From positions 1 through 64,000 of the forward strand of contig NZ_BLLH01000008.1 of assembly GCF_011170065.1 (NCBI RefSeq): a stretch of 64,000 nt of DNA, given 5' to 3'. Source of the stretch: Pseudolactococcus insecticola. GTDB lineage: Bacteria; Bacillota; Bacilli; Lactobacillales; Streptococcaceae. The translations under genes were made by a program, and so were the position numbers. The notes below the pieces were generated by a model. The model ran no database searches. It was not told the DNA's origin and was given only the letters and a program-made list of their open reading frames with translations. Positions 27,612 through 38,805 of the stretch are shown in pieces; positions within the stretch are counted from its first letter, which is position 1, and each line of letters begins with the position of its first letter.

Positions 27612-27853
27612 TAAGTAGATCATGATGAAATTAGATGGCGGTAGTCAAATCATGTATCGTTGCAAACAAAAATAATAGGGTTCTGATCCGGGAATTATGG
27701 ATTGGAACCCTATTTGCATATCTGTTAGTTGTTTATTAAATTCAAAATCTTCTTGGCATTTGAAACAGATACGCAATAGCAGGGGCTATCAAAAAATATT
27801 AAAAATTAACAAAAAATTGTACTTTTAGTCATTGAATCAGAAAATACGCACAC
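27612..27853. other. Convergent intergenic region with hairpin
   Basis: Between the LtaS-like gene (plus) and pepA (minus). AATAGGGTTC (27674-27683) pairs with GAACCCTATT (27705-27714), with an inner ATCC/GGAT, forming a likely terminator though with only a short T stretch. The remaining AT-rich sequence to 27853 shows no gene or further structure that I can support. Confidence 0.6.
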
Positions 27854-28933
27854 TCAGTACTTCAAAATCTCATCAACAGTTCCGCGGTCCAAGGTTGTCA
27901 CGATTTCTCGTAAAAAGGCTTGGGCGGTGTCAAAGTCTTCTAGGGAGAAGAGGGTTTGGTGGCTGTGGATGTATCTGGCGCAGACGCCGATTGTGGTGGA
28001 TGGGATGCCTGCGTTTTTGAGGTGGGCGGCACCAGCGTCTGTACCACCTTTTGAGACGTAGTATTGATACTTGACGCCAGCAGTTTCTGCGGTATCAAGC
28101 AAGAAATCGCGCATGTTTGGTAGCATGATATGACCGGGGTCGAAAATCCGCAGAAGTGTTCCGTTGCCAATGTGACCATCAGCACTTGCGTCAAATGTAT
28201 CTTGGGCGGGTGAGCAGTCGACTGCGAAAAAGAGTTCAGGATCAAACTTAGTTGTTGAGACGTGGGCACCGCGCAAGCCGACTTCTTCTTGGACATTTGC
28301 ACCTGCGATAAGGGTGTTTGGCAGATGTGTGTTTGTGCTCGTTAGGTGCTCAAGTAGCTCAGTTACCATGAGGCAGCCGTAGCGGTTATCCCAAGATTTG
28401 CTGATGACGTTTTTTTGGTTGGCAGTGAGGATGGTTTGTGTTTCGGGGACGATGATGGCGCCAGGATGTACGTCATAGCGCTCGGCCTCAGCACGATCTG
28501 CAAAGCCTGCGTCAAAAATGATATCCTCGACTTTTGGCATGGCTGGGGTGCCACCTGCTGCTCGCAAAAGATGCGGCGGGATGCCGCCTGTAATCACTGG
28601 AAGTTTGCTGCCATTTCTCGTAAACAAAGTAAAGCGCTGAGCCGAGATGACAAGCGGATTCCAGCCGCCGAGCGGGACGACGCGCAGGGTGCCGTCAGGT
28701 TTGATCGTGCTGACCATGAAGCCGACTTCGTCCATGTGGGCAGCCACCATTATGCGTGGGGCATTCGTGTCGGCATTTTCTTTGATGCCAAAAATCCCGC
28801 CTAGGCCGTCAGTTTCTACGTGGTCGACGTGAGGCGTGATTTTGTTGCGCATGAAGTCGCGCATGGGTTGCTCAAATCCTGATGTGGCTTGGATTTCGGT
28901 GATTTCCTTGATTTTATCAAATGTAATGGTCAT
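27854..28933 (-). CDS. pepA: Glutamyl aminopeptidase PepA (M42 family)
   Basis: A 359-residue cytoplasmic dinuclear-metal aminopeptidase. Lactococcal PepA removes N-terminal Glu or Asp from peptides during casein use. Metal ligands and catalytic residues appear in AAHMDEVG (near residue 67), KSWDNRYG (near 180), NVQEEVGLRG (near 215), AVDCS (near 239) and YIHSH (near 323). The minus-strand ATG follows GGAGAAA. It is divergent from the DUF4651 gene and shares the back-to-back promoter at 28964-28988. Confidence 0.92.
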   Translation of the reverse strand: MTITFDKIKEITEIQATSGFEQPMRDFMRNKITPHVDHVETDGLGGIFGIKENADTNAPRIMVAAHMDEVGFMVSTIKPDGTLRVVPLGGWNPLVISAQRFTLFTRNGSKLPVITGGIPPHLLRAAGGTPAMPKVEDIIFDAGFADRAEAERYDVHPGAIIVPETQTILTANQKNVISKSWDNRYGCLMVTELLEHLTSTNTHLPNTLIAGANVQEEVGLRGAHVSTTKFDPELFFAVDCSPAQDTFDASADGHIGNGTLLRIFDPGHIMLPNMRDFLLDTAETAGVKYQYYVSKGGTDAGAAHLKNAGIPSTTIGVCARYIHSHQTLFSLEDFDTAQAFLREIVTTLDRGTVDEILKY

Positions 28934-28963
28934 GTTTTCTCCAAAATAGTAAGTCTTTCTTTT

Positions 28964-28988
28964 ATGATACCAAAAAATATGGTAAAAT
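28964..28988. promoter_or_regulatory. Back-to-back extended -10 promoter, pepA / DUF4651
   Basis: ATGATACCA, 7 bases, then TGGTAAAAT. Read on the minus strand the left arm is TGGTATCAT. Each arm is an extended -10 facing outward, serving pepA to the left and the DUF4651 operon to the right. The same 9-7-9 layout recurs at 48485-48509 and 52429-52453. Confidence 0.65.
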
Positions 28989-28995
28989 GGTCAAT

Positions 28996-29277
28996 ATGAG
29001 AAAAATTTTGAAACTTGGGATCGGGGCGTTTGCGGGCATTTCGGCTGTGACAAGCGCGGGTGCGATCTACCAAAAACGTAAGGATAAGAATCTGCGCAAG
29101 CTTTTGGCATTGGCAAAACAGCATTTTATGTTTGATGATGTGCTTGCGAGCTGGCTTCTTGAGGAGCCTAGCTTTTCACACGTTCATGAGGGCGGACTTG
29201 TTCGTGCAGACGGACAGGCTGTGGCTTTTGAGATTGATGCGGATACTTTAAAAATTGTTGAGAAAATGGAGAACTAA
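28996..29277 (+). CDS. DUF4651-like small membrane-associated protein
   Basis: A 93-residue protein with a hydrophobic N terminus (about 5-20), then a basic linker (YQKRKDKN) and a soluble C-terminal region. Its position between pepA and a thioredoxin matches the streptococcal DUF4651 family; function unknown. ATG 28996 is chosen because the alternative ATG at 28987 overlaps the -10 TAAAAT (28983-28988). Only 7 bases lie between the -10 and ATG 28996, so the mRNA is probably leaderless. It starts an operon with the thioredoxin and ytpR. Confidence 0.7.
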   Translation: MRKILKLGIGAFAGISAVTSAGAIYQKRKDKNLRKLLALAKQHFMFDDVLASWLLEEPSFSHVHEGGLVRADGQAVAFEIDADTLKIVEKMEN

Positions 29278-29279
29278 AA

Positions 29280-29600
29280 ATGATTATTCCTAAAACTGTT
29301 GAAGAATTGGCGAGCTATGTAGAGACTGGTAAAAATGTCTTCTTTTTCACGGCGGGCTGGTGTGGCGATTGTTCGTTTATCAAGCCGTCTATGCCTGAGA
29401 TTGAGGCGGCACATCCGGATTATAACTTTGTCGAGGTGGATCGTGATGAATTTCTAGATGTCGCTGTTGAGTGGGGCATCATGGGGATTCCTAGTTTTGT
29501 CGTGATTGAAGATGGCAAGGAAACAGGCCGTTTGGTCAATAAACTGCGCAAAACAAAAGAAGAAGTTAATAGCTTTTTGACAGGAGTAGCAGCAAAATGA
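29280..29600 (+). CDS. Thioredoxin-family protein
   Basis: A 106-residue cytoplasmic thioredoxin-fold protein with the active site WCGDC near residue 27 and the conserved cis-proline in GIPSF near residue 72. The CGDC motif differs from the classical CGPC of TrxA, so reduction of a dedicated partner rather than general disulfide reduction is likely. It starts two bases after the DUF4651 stop and overlaps ytpR by 4 bases (ATGA). Confidence 0.88.
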   Translation: MIIPKTVEELASYVETGKNVFFFTAGWCGDCSFIKPSMPEIEAAHPDYNFVEVDRDEFLDVAVEWGIMGIPSFVVIEDGKETGRLVNKLRKTKEEVNSFLTGVAAK

Positions 29601-30235
29601 TTGCGATTTATAATACACATTTGAACGATGTTTTGATGCTGATTGTCGCAGATAATCAAGGACAAAAGCTCGCTGCGACACGTGTTTCTGATGTTACGAA
29701 AATCGTACGCGCTGATACTGGGGCGACTGTAGCTTGGAATTTTTTTGACGCTTCAAAAAAGCTTACTATTTCTGGCAATGGTCAAGTGGTCTTGTCAGAT
29801 GCTGATGTGGCTAAGCTGAACGCTAAAATTGCGGCAGCTGGCTTTTCTGACGTCTTGGTCAATGATGTGACGCCTAAGTTTGTGGTGGGGGAAATCGTCG
29901 CTTTAGAAGCGCATCCTGACTCTGACCACTTAAATATCGCGCTGGTCAAGGTTTCTGACGATGCTTCTGATGACAATAGCGTGATTCAAATCGTTGCGGG
30001 TGCACCCAATGCGCGTCTTGGGCTGAAAACAATTGTTGTTTTACCTGGTGCTATGATGCCTAGCGGTGCGCTGATTTTCGCAGGGCAACTGCGCGGTATA
30101 GATAGTTTTGGGATGATGGCAAGTCCGCGTGAACTTGCTTTGCCAAATGCGCCACAAAGACGTGGCATCATCGAGCTTCCAGCAGATGCTGTTGTGGGTG
30201 CTGCATTTGATTCGGCGAAACATTGGCAAAAATAA
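29597..30235 (+). CDS. ytpR: YtpR-family tRNA-binding protein
   Basis: A 212-residue protein with an N-terminal DUF4479-type domain (about 1-90) and a C-terminal EMAP/tRNA-binding OB-fold (about 95-205). The OB-fold is identified by HPDSDHLNIALV and QIVAGAPNAR, as in the N-terminal domain of the phenylalanyl-tRNA synthetase beta chain. Function is unsettled; a stand-alone tRNA-binding or editing helper is the usual guess. Translationally coupled to the thioredoxin gene. Confidence 0.88.
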   Translation: MIAIYNTHLNDVLMLIVADNQGQKLAATRVSDVTKIVRADTGATVAWNFFDASKKLTISGNGQVVLSDADVAKLNAKIAAAGFSDVLVNDVTPKFVVGEIVALEAHPDSDHLNIALVKVSDDASDDNSVIQIVAGAPNARLGLKTIVVLPGAMMPSGALIFAGQLRGIDSFGMMASPRELALPNAPQRRGIIELPADAVVGAAFDSAKHWQK

Positions 30236-30242
30236 AATAAGC

Positions 30243-30283
30243 AAAATCCTCCTTTTTTACGTATGAGTAGATAGGAGGATTTT
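30243..30283 (+). promoter_or_regulatory. Hairpin occluding the ssb ribosome site, with com-box-like TACGTATG
   Basis: AAAATCCTCC (30243-30252) pairs perfectly with GGAGGATTTT (30274-30283), burying the GGAGG that serves the ssb ATG five bases later. The T that follows also lets it act as a terminator for ytpR. In the loop, TACGTATG (30258-30265) differs at two positions from the ComX box TACGAATA. A transcript starting there would lack the left arm and expose the ribosome site. Confidence 0.5.
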
Positions 30284-30287
30284 TCTT

Positions 30288-30683
30288 ATGATGAATAAAA
30301 GTATGTTAATCGGGCGCGTGACAGCGACGCCTGAGCTGCGCAAGACGCCAAATGATAAATCAGTGGTACGCTTGACGCTGGCTGTTAATCGGCAGTTTAA
30401 GAACGCTGATGGCAGCCGTGATGCGGACTTTATCTCGGTGGTAATCTGGGGGAAACCTGCTGAGTTGTTTGTGTCTTATGCGAAAAAAGGGAGCTTGATC
30501 TCGGTAGAAGGTGAGATTCGCAGCAGGCGATATGAAGACAAAGCTAGCGTGACGCACTATGTCACGGAGATTTTGTGCAGCCAGTTTAACCTGTTAGAAA
30601 GCAGGGCTGCTGTCGCTTTGCGGGAAAATAATTTTGATACGGTAGTTGACGTGGCGCTTGAGGCTGAGGATTTGCCATTTTGA
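30288..30683 (+). CDS. Single-stranded DNA-binding protein (SsbB-like)
   Basis: A 131-residue OB-fold protein with MNKSMLIGRVTATPELRKTP at the N terminus and GKPAELFVSYAKKGSLISVEGE in the core. It ends in EDLPF, a variant of the DDIPF tip that recruits repair partners. The short form without a long Gly/Gln linker fits the competence-associated SsbB of streptococci rather than the essential SsbA. Two consecutive ATG codons (30288 and 30291) are available. Confidence 0.88.
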   Translation: MMNKSMLIGRVTATPELRKTPNDKSVVRLTLAVNRQFKNADGSRDADFISVVIWGKPAELFVSYAKKGSLISVEGEIRSRRYEDKASVTHYVTEILCSQFNLLESRAAVALRENNFDTVVDVALEAEDLPF

Positions 30684-30716
30684 GAAAATAGCATCTGATG
30701 AGATGAGTAAAAATCC

Positions 30717-30745
30717 TTGACTATTTCTGACCAAATGAGTATAAT
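30717..30745 (+). promoter_or_regulatory. groES-groEL promoter
   Basis: TTGACT (30717-30722), exactly 17 bp, and TATAAT (30740-30745): a near-consensus sigma-A promoter placed so that the start site falls at the CIRCE operator. Confidence 0.9.
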
Positions 30746-30752
30746 AAGAGTG

Positions 30753-30779
30753 TTAGCACTCGAACACATAGAGTGCCAA
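30753..30779 (+). promoter_or_regulatory. CIRCE operator (HrcA site)
   Basis: TTAGCACTC, 9 bases, GAGTGCCAA matches the CIRCE consensus with a single mismatch in the right arm. HrcA bound here represses groES-groEL until heat shock. Confidence 0.95.
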
Positions 30780-30808
30780 AAATTAAACTTAATTGGAGGC
30801 TTACCAAA

Positions 30809-31093
30809 ATGTTGAAACCATTAGGTGATCGTATTGTTTTACGTGTTAAAAAAGAAGAAGAGAAGTCTGTCGGTGGCATCGTCCTTGCGACAAGTGCCCA
30901 AGAAAAGCCCTCAACGGCGGAAGTTGTTGCAGTTGGTGAAGGCGCACGCAGTCACCACGGTCAAGTCATCGCACCAGCTGTTGCAGTTGGTGATGTTGTC
31001 GTCTTTGAAAAATTTGCCGGCACTGAAATTAAAGACGGTTCTGACGAACTGTTGATTGTACGTGAAGGCGATATTTTAGCCATTGTAGACTAA
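30809..31093 (+). CDS. groES: Co-chaperonin GroES
   Basis: GroES forms the heptameric lid of the GroEL cage. The 94-residue protein begins [19 protein letters not shown], has the mobile loop around residues 16-32 ([15 protein letters not shown]), and ends in the conserved [18 protein letters not shown]. The start at ATG 30809 is fixed by GGAGG at 30795-30799. It lies in an operon with groEL under CIRCE control. Confidence 0.98.
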   Translation: MLKPLGDRIVLRVKKEEEKSVGGIVLATSAQEKPSTAEVVAVGEGARSHHGQVIAPAVAVGDVVVFEKFAGTEIKDGSDELLIVREGDILAIVD

Positions 31094-31109
31094 AATAAAA
31101 TAACCGTAA

Positions 31110-32789
<1,680 letters not shown>

Positions 32790-32808
32790 AAAATGTATAT
32801 CAATCAAT

Positions 32809-32836
32809 AAAAGGCTGGCTGAAAAGTCAGTCTTTT
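32809..32836 (+). terminator. Terminator after groEL
   Basis: AAAAGGCTGGCT pairs with AGTCAGTCTTTT (two G-T pairs) around GAAA. The extended -10 of tag starts two bases later. Confidence 0.8.
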
Positions 32837-32837
32837 A

Positions 32838-32846
32838 TGCTATACT
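32838..32846 (+). promoter_or_regulatory. Extended -10 promoter of tag
   Basis: TGCTATACT. Only 6 bases separate it from the tag ATG, leaving no room for a leader or ribosome site. Confidence 0.7.
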
Positions 32847-32852
32847 AAATCT

Positions 32853-33449
32853 ATGGAAAATGAGAAACGAATCAAAAAACAACGTTGTACCTGGTCGGAG
32901 TCGTCAGAAAGCATGGTGCATTATCATGATACCTACTGGGGTCTGCCCGTGCATGATGATCAGGAATTGTTTGCCAAGTTGTCGCTCGATTTGATGCAGG
33001 CGGGATTATCTTGGCAGACAGTGTTAAACAAAACAGAGGCTTTTTATGTGGCTTTTGACGACTTTGAGATTGGCAAAGTCGCGCAATACGATGATCTGAA
33101 ATTTGCCGAATTGATTGAAAACGTAGGTATCATCAGAAATAAGATGAAGATTCGAGCCATCATCAACAATGCAAGCAGGGTTCAGGAAATTCAGCAAACA
33201 TTTGGAAGCTTTGACGACTATATCTGGCAATTTGTAACTGGTCAGACGGTTGTGCAACAGCCACTTAAAAATGGCTTTCTGACGAGAAATACCTTGTCTG
33301 ACGACCTGTCAAAAGATCTCAAAAAACGAGGCTTCAAATTTGTTGGTACTACGATTATCTTTGCCTATTTACAGGCAATCGGTGTGCTTGATGACCATGA
33401 AGAGACATGTTTTAGAAAGTCAGAGTTAGCCCAGCTTCGTGATAAATAA
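32853..33449 (+). CDS. tag: DNA-3-methyladenine glycosylase I
   Basis: Tag excises 3-methyladenine from alkylated DNA, starting base-excision repair. The 198-residue protein has the family N terminus RCTWSESSESMVHYHDTYWG, the LSLDLMQAGLSW segment carrying the base-recognition Glu/Trp region, and the C-terminal zinc-site HEETC. ATG 32853 is the only plausible start and has no Shine-Dalgarno; with the -10 ending at 32846 the mRNA is predicted to be leaderless. Confidence 0.92.
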   Translation: MENEKRIKKQRCTWSESSESMVHYHDTYWGLPVHDDQELFAKLSLDLMQAGLSWQTVLNKTEAFYVAFDDFEIGKVAQYDDLKFAELIENVGIIRNKMKIRAIINNASRVQEIQQTFGSFDDYIWQFVTGQTVVQQPLKNGFLTRNTLSDDLSKDLKKRGFKFVGTTIIFAYLQAIGVLDDHEETCFRKSELAQLRDK

Positions 33450-33523
33450 TCTGCTTTTTTCCGAACTTTAGGACAAGATTTATCAGAAAAAATTCGAGAG
33501 TTATGGCAATACATGCGTAGATT

Positions 33524-34932
<1,409 letters not shown>

Positions 34933-34942
34933 AAAATCAGCT

Positions 34943-34968
34943 AAAACAGTTCAAAAAGGACTGTTTTT
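34943..34968 (+). terminator. Intrinsic terminator after purA
   Basis: AAAACAGTTC pairs with GGACTGTTTT around AAAAA, followed by T. Confidence 0.88.
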
Positions 34969-34999
34969 GTGCTATATCAAGGTGTTGGTGATATTTTTT

Positions 35000-35008
35000 T
35001 GCTATAAT
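35000..35008 (+). promoter_or_regulatory. Extended -10 promoter of pepN
   Basis: TGCTATAAT, preceded by a T-rich stretch, 50 bases before the start codon. Confidence 0.65.
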
Positions 35009-35058
35009 ATAAACAAGCAATAAATTTTTGTCCAAAATAATAAAACGGAGTGTGAAAA

Positions 35059-37599
35059 ATGAGCGAATTCAAACATTTGTATGAAGATTTCAAACCAGAA
35101 CATTACAAGATATTTGTGGATGTCAATCGTGACACGAAAACATTTAGCGGTGAAGTGAGTGTGACGGGTCAAGCTCTTGTGACTGACCTTGCTTTTCATC
35201 AGAAAGATCTCGTGATATCAAGTGTTTTAGTTGATGGCGTTTCAGTACCATTTACACAAGACGCTGAAAATGAGACAGTGAACTTTTCAATCGCAGCAGC
35301 TGGCAAGATCACATTTGACTTTAGCTATACAGCTGCTCTGACGGATAATATGACAGGGATTTATCCGTCTTACTACGAAGTTGATGGTGTCAAAAAACAA
35401 TTGGTCGGTACGCAGTTTGAGACGCATTTTGCCCGTCAAGCTTTCCCGTCTATTGATGAACCTGAAGCCAAAGCCACATTTGACTTGGCAGTTAAGTTCG
35501 ATGAAAAAGATGGCGAAACAATCATTGCCAATATGCCTGAAATTTCAAACGTTGACGGCGTGCATACTTTTGATACGACAGTTAAAATGTCGTCATACCT
35601 GCTTGCCTTTGTCTTTGGCGATTTGCAGTCAAAACTTGCTGAGACTAAAAATGGGACAAAAGTTGGCGTTTTCGCAACCAAAGCACACAAGCCAGCTGCG
35701 CTTGATTTTCCGCTTGATGTTGCGGTTCGTGTGATTGAGTTTTACGAAGATTATTTCAAAGTCAAGTATCCTTTGCCACATTCTTGGCACATTGGCTTGC
35801 CAGACTTTTCGGCGGGGGCGATGGAAAACTGGGGCGCCATCACTTATCGTGAGGTAGCGCTGCTTGCAGATCCAGATAACTCGACGCTTGAAAGCCGTCA
35901 GTACGTCGCCTTGGTCGTGGCGCATGAGCTTGCGCACCAATGGTTTGGTGATTTGGTGACCATGCAATGGTGGGATGATCTGTGGCTCAACGAGTCCTTT
36001 GCCAACATGATGGAGTACGTGGCGGTCGACGGCATCGAGCCTGACTGGCATATCTGGGAGCAGTTTTCTGTGGCTGAGGCGACGCTCGCGCTCAATCGGG
36101 ATGCGATTGACGGCGTGCAGTCGGTTCACGTGGCGGTCAATCACCCCGACGAAATCAATACGCTCTTTGACGGCGCCATTGTCTATGCAAAAGGCGCGCG
36201 CCTTATGGTGATGCTGCGCAAATGGTTGGGAGACACGGACTTTTCAGCAGGCCTCCATGCTTACTTTGAAGCGCATCAGTACGGCAATACCGTAGGAAAC
36301 GACCTCTGGGAAGCTTTGTCTGCAACGTCAGGACGTGATGTCTCAGCCTTTATGACGTCGTGGTTAGAACAGCCAGGTTATCCAGTCTTGCGCGTGTCGG
36401 TTGAAAACAACGAACTTGTCTTGCGACAAGAACAGTTCTTTACTGGTGAGGGCAAGGATCAAGGCCGTTTGTGGCAAATTCCACTCAATACTAACTGGAC
36501 TGGACTGCCAGACGTTCTGTCTGAAGCGGAAATCCGCCTGCCAGACTTTGACAAATTAGCCGCTGCAAACGCAGGAAAACCTCTGCTATTTAATGCCGAA
36601 AATGCAGCGCATTACCTAGTCAAGTATTCTGATGAGCTGTCAGAATCAGTCTTGTCAGATATCCAAAAATTTGACGCAATCACAAAAGTACAACTGATTC
36701 AGTCAGCTCTCAAATTGGCAGAAGGTGGTTTGTCAGACTACGCAGAACTGGTCAAACTGTTAGCGCAGCTTGACAACGAGTCATCAAATGTGGTCAATAT
36801 TGCCATGTCACAAGCATTTAATGCGCTTAAAGTTTTCATTGATGAAAACACGGCATCTGAAAAACAGTTCCAACAATTTGTCGGACAAGTTTTTGCTAAA
36901 CAATATACGCGTTTGGGTTGGGAAAAAATTGCAGGCGAGTCATTTAACGATGAACAGCTGCGTGCATTGCCTATCAAATGGGAAGTCTACGCTGAAAATC
37001 CAGATGCGCTTTCAAAATCGGCAGATTTATTTGCGAAACATGCATCAGATATTCACAGCATTCCTGCTGACATTCGCCCTGTTGTCATCAAAAATCAGAT
37101 CGTCACACAGGAAACAGATGCGCTTGTCAAAGCCTACTTTGCTGCCTATGCGACAACGACTGACCAGACTTTTCAACGTGAGCTGAATCTCGCTGTTTCA
37201 AGCACTAAAAAGCCTGAAACGGTTGACTACATCATCGCGCAATATCGCAATACCGATCTGGTTAAGCCACAAGACCTGCGTTTTTGGTTTGCTAGCTTGA
37301 TCTCACGTGATTTTTCTCAGGCAAAAGCCTTTGACTGGATCCGCGATAACTGGGACTGGGTACAAGAAAAACTTGGCGGCGACATGGCGTCAGGTGATTT
37401 TATCAAGATTATTGGCGGGCAATTTGATACGCCTGAAAAATTAGCAGCATTCACAACATTCACAGATGTTTTCAAAGATGAGCCAGCATTTAAGCGCCTT
37501 GTTGAGATGGCGAAAACGCAAATCACAAGCAAAATCGCACTTCTAGCAACGCAAAAAGAAAAAGTGGTTCAAGCTATTGCAAAAGTAGTCGAAGTTTGA
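35059..37599 (+). CDS. pepN: Aminopeptidase N (M1 family)
   Basis: PepN is the broad-specificity zinc aminopeptidase that trims peptides in the cytoplasm during growth on protein. The 846-residue length is what I recall for lactococcal PepN. The exopeptidase motif GAMENWG is near residue 254, and the zinc ligands are H289 and H293 (HELAHQWFGD) with E312 (WLNESFA). A C-terminal helical ERAP1-like domain follows from about 520. GGAG lies 8 bases before the ATG. The stop codon overlaps the promoter of rplU. Confidence 0.97.
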   Translation: MSEFKHLYEDFKPEHYKIFVDVNRDTKTFSGEVSVTGQALVTDLAFHQKDLVISSVLVDGVSVPFTQDAENETVNFSIAAAGKITFDFSYTAALTDNMTGIYPSYYEVDGVKKQLVGTQFETHFARQAFPSIDEPEAKATFDLAVKFDEKDGETIIANMPEISNVDGVHTFDTTVKMSSYLLAFVFGDLQSKLAETKNGTKVGVFATKAHKPAALDFPLDVAVRVIEFYEDYFKVKYPLPHSWHIGLPDFSAGAMENWGAITYREVALLADPDNSTLESRQYVALVVAHELAHQWFGDLVTMQWWDDLWLNESFANMMEYVAVDGIEPDWHIWEQFSVAEATLALNRDAIDGVQSVHVAVNHPDEINTLFDGAIVYAKGARLMVMLRKWLGDTDFSAGLHAYFEAHQYGNTVGNDLWEALSATSGRDVSAFMTSWLEQPGYPVLRVSVENNELVLRQEQFFTGEGKDQGRLWQIPLNTNWTGLPDVLSEAEIRLPDFDKLAAANAGKPLLFNAENAAHYLVKYSDELSESVLSDIQKFDAITKVQLIQSALKLAEGGLSDYAELVKLLAQLDNESSNVVNIAMSQAFNALKVFIDENTASEKQFQQFVGQVFAKQYTRLGWEKIAGESFNDEQLRALPIKWEVYAENPDALSKSADLFAKHASDIHSIPADIRPVVIKNQIVTQETDALVKAYFAAYATTTDQTFQRELNLAVSSTKKPETVDYIIAQYRNTDLVKPQDLRFWFASLISRDFSQAKAFDWIRDNWDWVQEKLGGDMASGDFIKIIGGQFDTPEKLAAFTTFTDVFKDEPAFKRLVEMAKTQITSKIALLATQKEKVVQAIAKVVEV

Positions 37600-37605
37600 T
37601 ATAAT
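37577..37605 (+). promoter_or_regulatory. rplU promoter
   Basis: TTGCAA (37577-37582), 17-bp spacer with extended TGA, TATAAT (37600-37605). The -35 and spacer lie in the last codons of pepN and the -10 starts right after its stop. Confidence 0.8.
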
Positions 37606-37611
37606 AATAAC

Positions 37612-37728
37612 GTTGTCTTTGTGAGTTTCATAGCTTTCAAGAGTACAACCGCACGAAAACTGGTTTAAGTACTTGAAAAAGTCACCATTTTAGGCGAGTC
37701 TAACACAAAATATAAGGAGGAAACACGC
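37612..37728 (+). ncRNA. Probable L21 ribosomal protein leader
   Basis: About 115 nt of untranslated leader precede rplU, in the position of the known Firmicute L21 leader, thought to mediate autoregulation of rplU-prp-rpmA. I see short complementary segments (for example CAAGAGTAC and GTACTTG, 37638-37677) but have not folded it. The call rests mainly on position. Confidence 0.5.
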
Positions 37729-37730
37729 AA

Positions 37731-38042
37731 ATGACTTATGCAATCGTAAAAACTGGCGGGAAACAAGTCAAAGTTGAAGTTGGTCAAGCTATCTACGTTG
37801 AAAAATTGGACGTTGAAGCAGGACAAACGGTTACTTTTGATGAAGTAGTACTTGTTGGCGGCGAAAAAACTGTTATCGGTGCACCGTTTGTATCTGGTGC
37901 AACTGTTGTCGCAGAAGTTGAGAAACAAGGTAAGCAAAAGAAAGTTGTCACTTTCAAATACAAACCTAAAAAACACTCACACCGTAAACAAGGTCACCGT
38001 CAACCGTATACAAAAGTTGTCATCAAAGAAATCAACGCTTAA
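37731..38042 (+). CDS. rplU: 50S ribosomal protein L21
   Basis: A 103-residue L21 with [19 protein letters not shown] at the N terminus and the basic [18 protein letters not shown]-terminal signature that contacts 23S rRNA. AAGGAGG precedes it. Followed after 6 bases by prp and then rpmA, the standard Firmicute order. Confidence 0.98.
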   Translation: MTYAIVKTGGKQVKVEVGQAIYVEKLDVEAGQTVTFDEVVLVGGEKTVIGAPFVSGATVVAEVEKQGKQKKVVTFKYKPKKHSHRKQGHRQPYTKVVIKEINA

Positions 38043-38048
38043 TCAGAC

Positions 38049-38381
38049 ATGATCAAAGCGAAATTTCTTGAAAACTCGGCGCATGAGTTGAGGTCTGTAG
38101 AGATTTCAGGGCATGCAGCGAGTGGTGAGTATGGTTATGATGTCGTCTGTGCTGCAGTTAGTGCGCTGTCTATCTCGTTTTATAACGGGGTTGAGAGCAT
38201 TGCTGGCTACGAGATGACGCTTGATGTAGCTGATGGTTACATGAAAGTCATCGACTTAGATGATGTCAAGCCAGATCAAAAAGAAAAAAGTCAGATTCTC
38301 TTTTTAGGGTTTCTGAACGCCATGCAAAATGTTGCTGAGAATAATCCTCAATATGTTGAGACAGAGCTCAGTGATAGCTAA
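38049..38381 (+). CDS. prp: Ribosomal-processing cysteine protease Prp
   Basis: Prp removes the N-terminal extension of L27 before assembly into the 50S subunit. The 110-residue protein carries the catalytic pair: His in ISGHAASGEYGYD (near residue 22) and Cys in VVCAAVSALS (near 34). Located between rplU and its substrate gene rpmA, as in other Firmicutes. No strong ribosome site, suggesting coupling to rplU. Confidence 0.93.
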   Translation: MIKAKFLENSAHELRSVEISGHAASGEYGYDVVCAAVSALSISFYNGVESIAGYEMTLDVADGYMKVIDLDDVKPDQKEKSQILFLGFLNAMQNVAENNPQYVETELSDS

Positions 38382-38403
38382 ATAAATCAAGGAGGAAAAA
38401 AAT

Positions 38404-38703
38404 ATGTTGAAATTAACACTTGATAATCTTCAATTGTTCGCCCACAAAAAAGGTGGTGGTTCGACTTCCAATGGTCGTGATTCACAATCTAAACGTCTCG
38501 GTTCTAAAGCTGCTGATGGACAAACTGTGACTGGCGGATCAATCCTTTACCGTCAACGTGGTACAAAAATTCACCCAGGTGAAAATGTTGGCCGTGGTGG
38601 TGACGATACACTTTTCGCAAAAGTTGAAGGCGTAGTAAAATTCGAACGTTTCGGCCGCGACAAGAAAAAAGTATCTGTTTATCCAGTTGCTAAAAAAGCA
38701 TAA
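38404..38703 (+). CDS. rpmA: 50S ribosomal protein L27 (with Prp-cleaved extension)
   Basis: A 99-residue L27. The N terminus [20 protein letters not shown] includes the LQLFAHKKG processing motif: Prp cuts after Phe, leaving Ala as the mature N terminus, which reaches the peptidyl-transferase centre. The body has [14 protein letters not shown] and [27 protein letters not shown] precedes the ATG. Confidence 0.98.
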   Translation: MLKLTLDNLQLFAHKKGGGSTSNGRDSQSKRLGSKAADGQTVTGGSILYRQRGTKIHPGENVGRGGDDTLFAKVEGVVKFERFGRDKKKVSVYPVAKKA

Positions 38704-38708
38704 TTGCT

Positions 38709-38739
38709 AAAAAAGTCTGACTTTGGTTGGGCTTTTTTT
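38709..38739 (+). terminator. Intrinsic terminator after rpmA
   Basis: AAAAAAGTCTGAC pairs with GTTGGGCTTTTTT (several G-T pairs) around TTTG, then T. Confidence 0.85.
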
Positions 38740-38763
38740 GTTTATAACGTTTAGTACATGATA

Positions 38764-38772
38764 TGTTAAAAT
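38764..38772 (+). promoter_or_regulatory. Extended -10 promoter of pepT
   Basis: TGTTAAAAT, 33 bases before the ATG; GAGG is present in the leader. Confidence 0.55.
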
Positions 38773-38805
38773 AGAGTCAGCAAATAAAATATAAAAGAGG
38801 AAAAA

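Noticed and set aside
27832-28020. Short plus-strand frame at the end of pepA
   Set aside because: Overlaps the 3' end of pepA on the opposite strand, with low-complexity Gly/Arg/Trp-rich translation and no ribosome site.
28415-28804. Plus-strand frame of 129 codons inside pepA
   Set aside because: Antisense to the conserved core of PepA, without promoter or ribosome site.
35629-36144. Minus-strand frame of 171 codons inside pepN
   Set aside because: Lies wholly opposite the zinc-motif region of pepN; composition and lack of start signals mark it as an overlap artefact.
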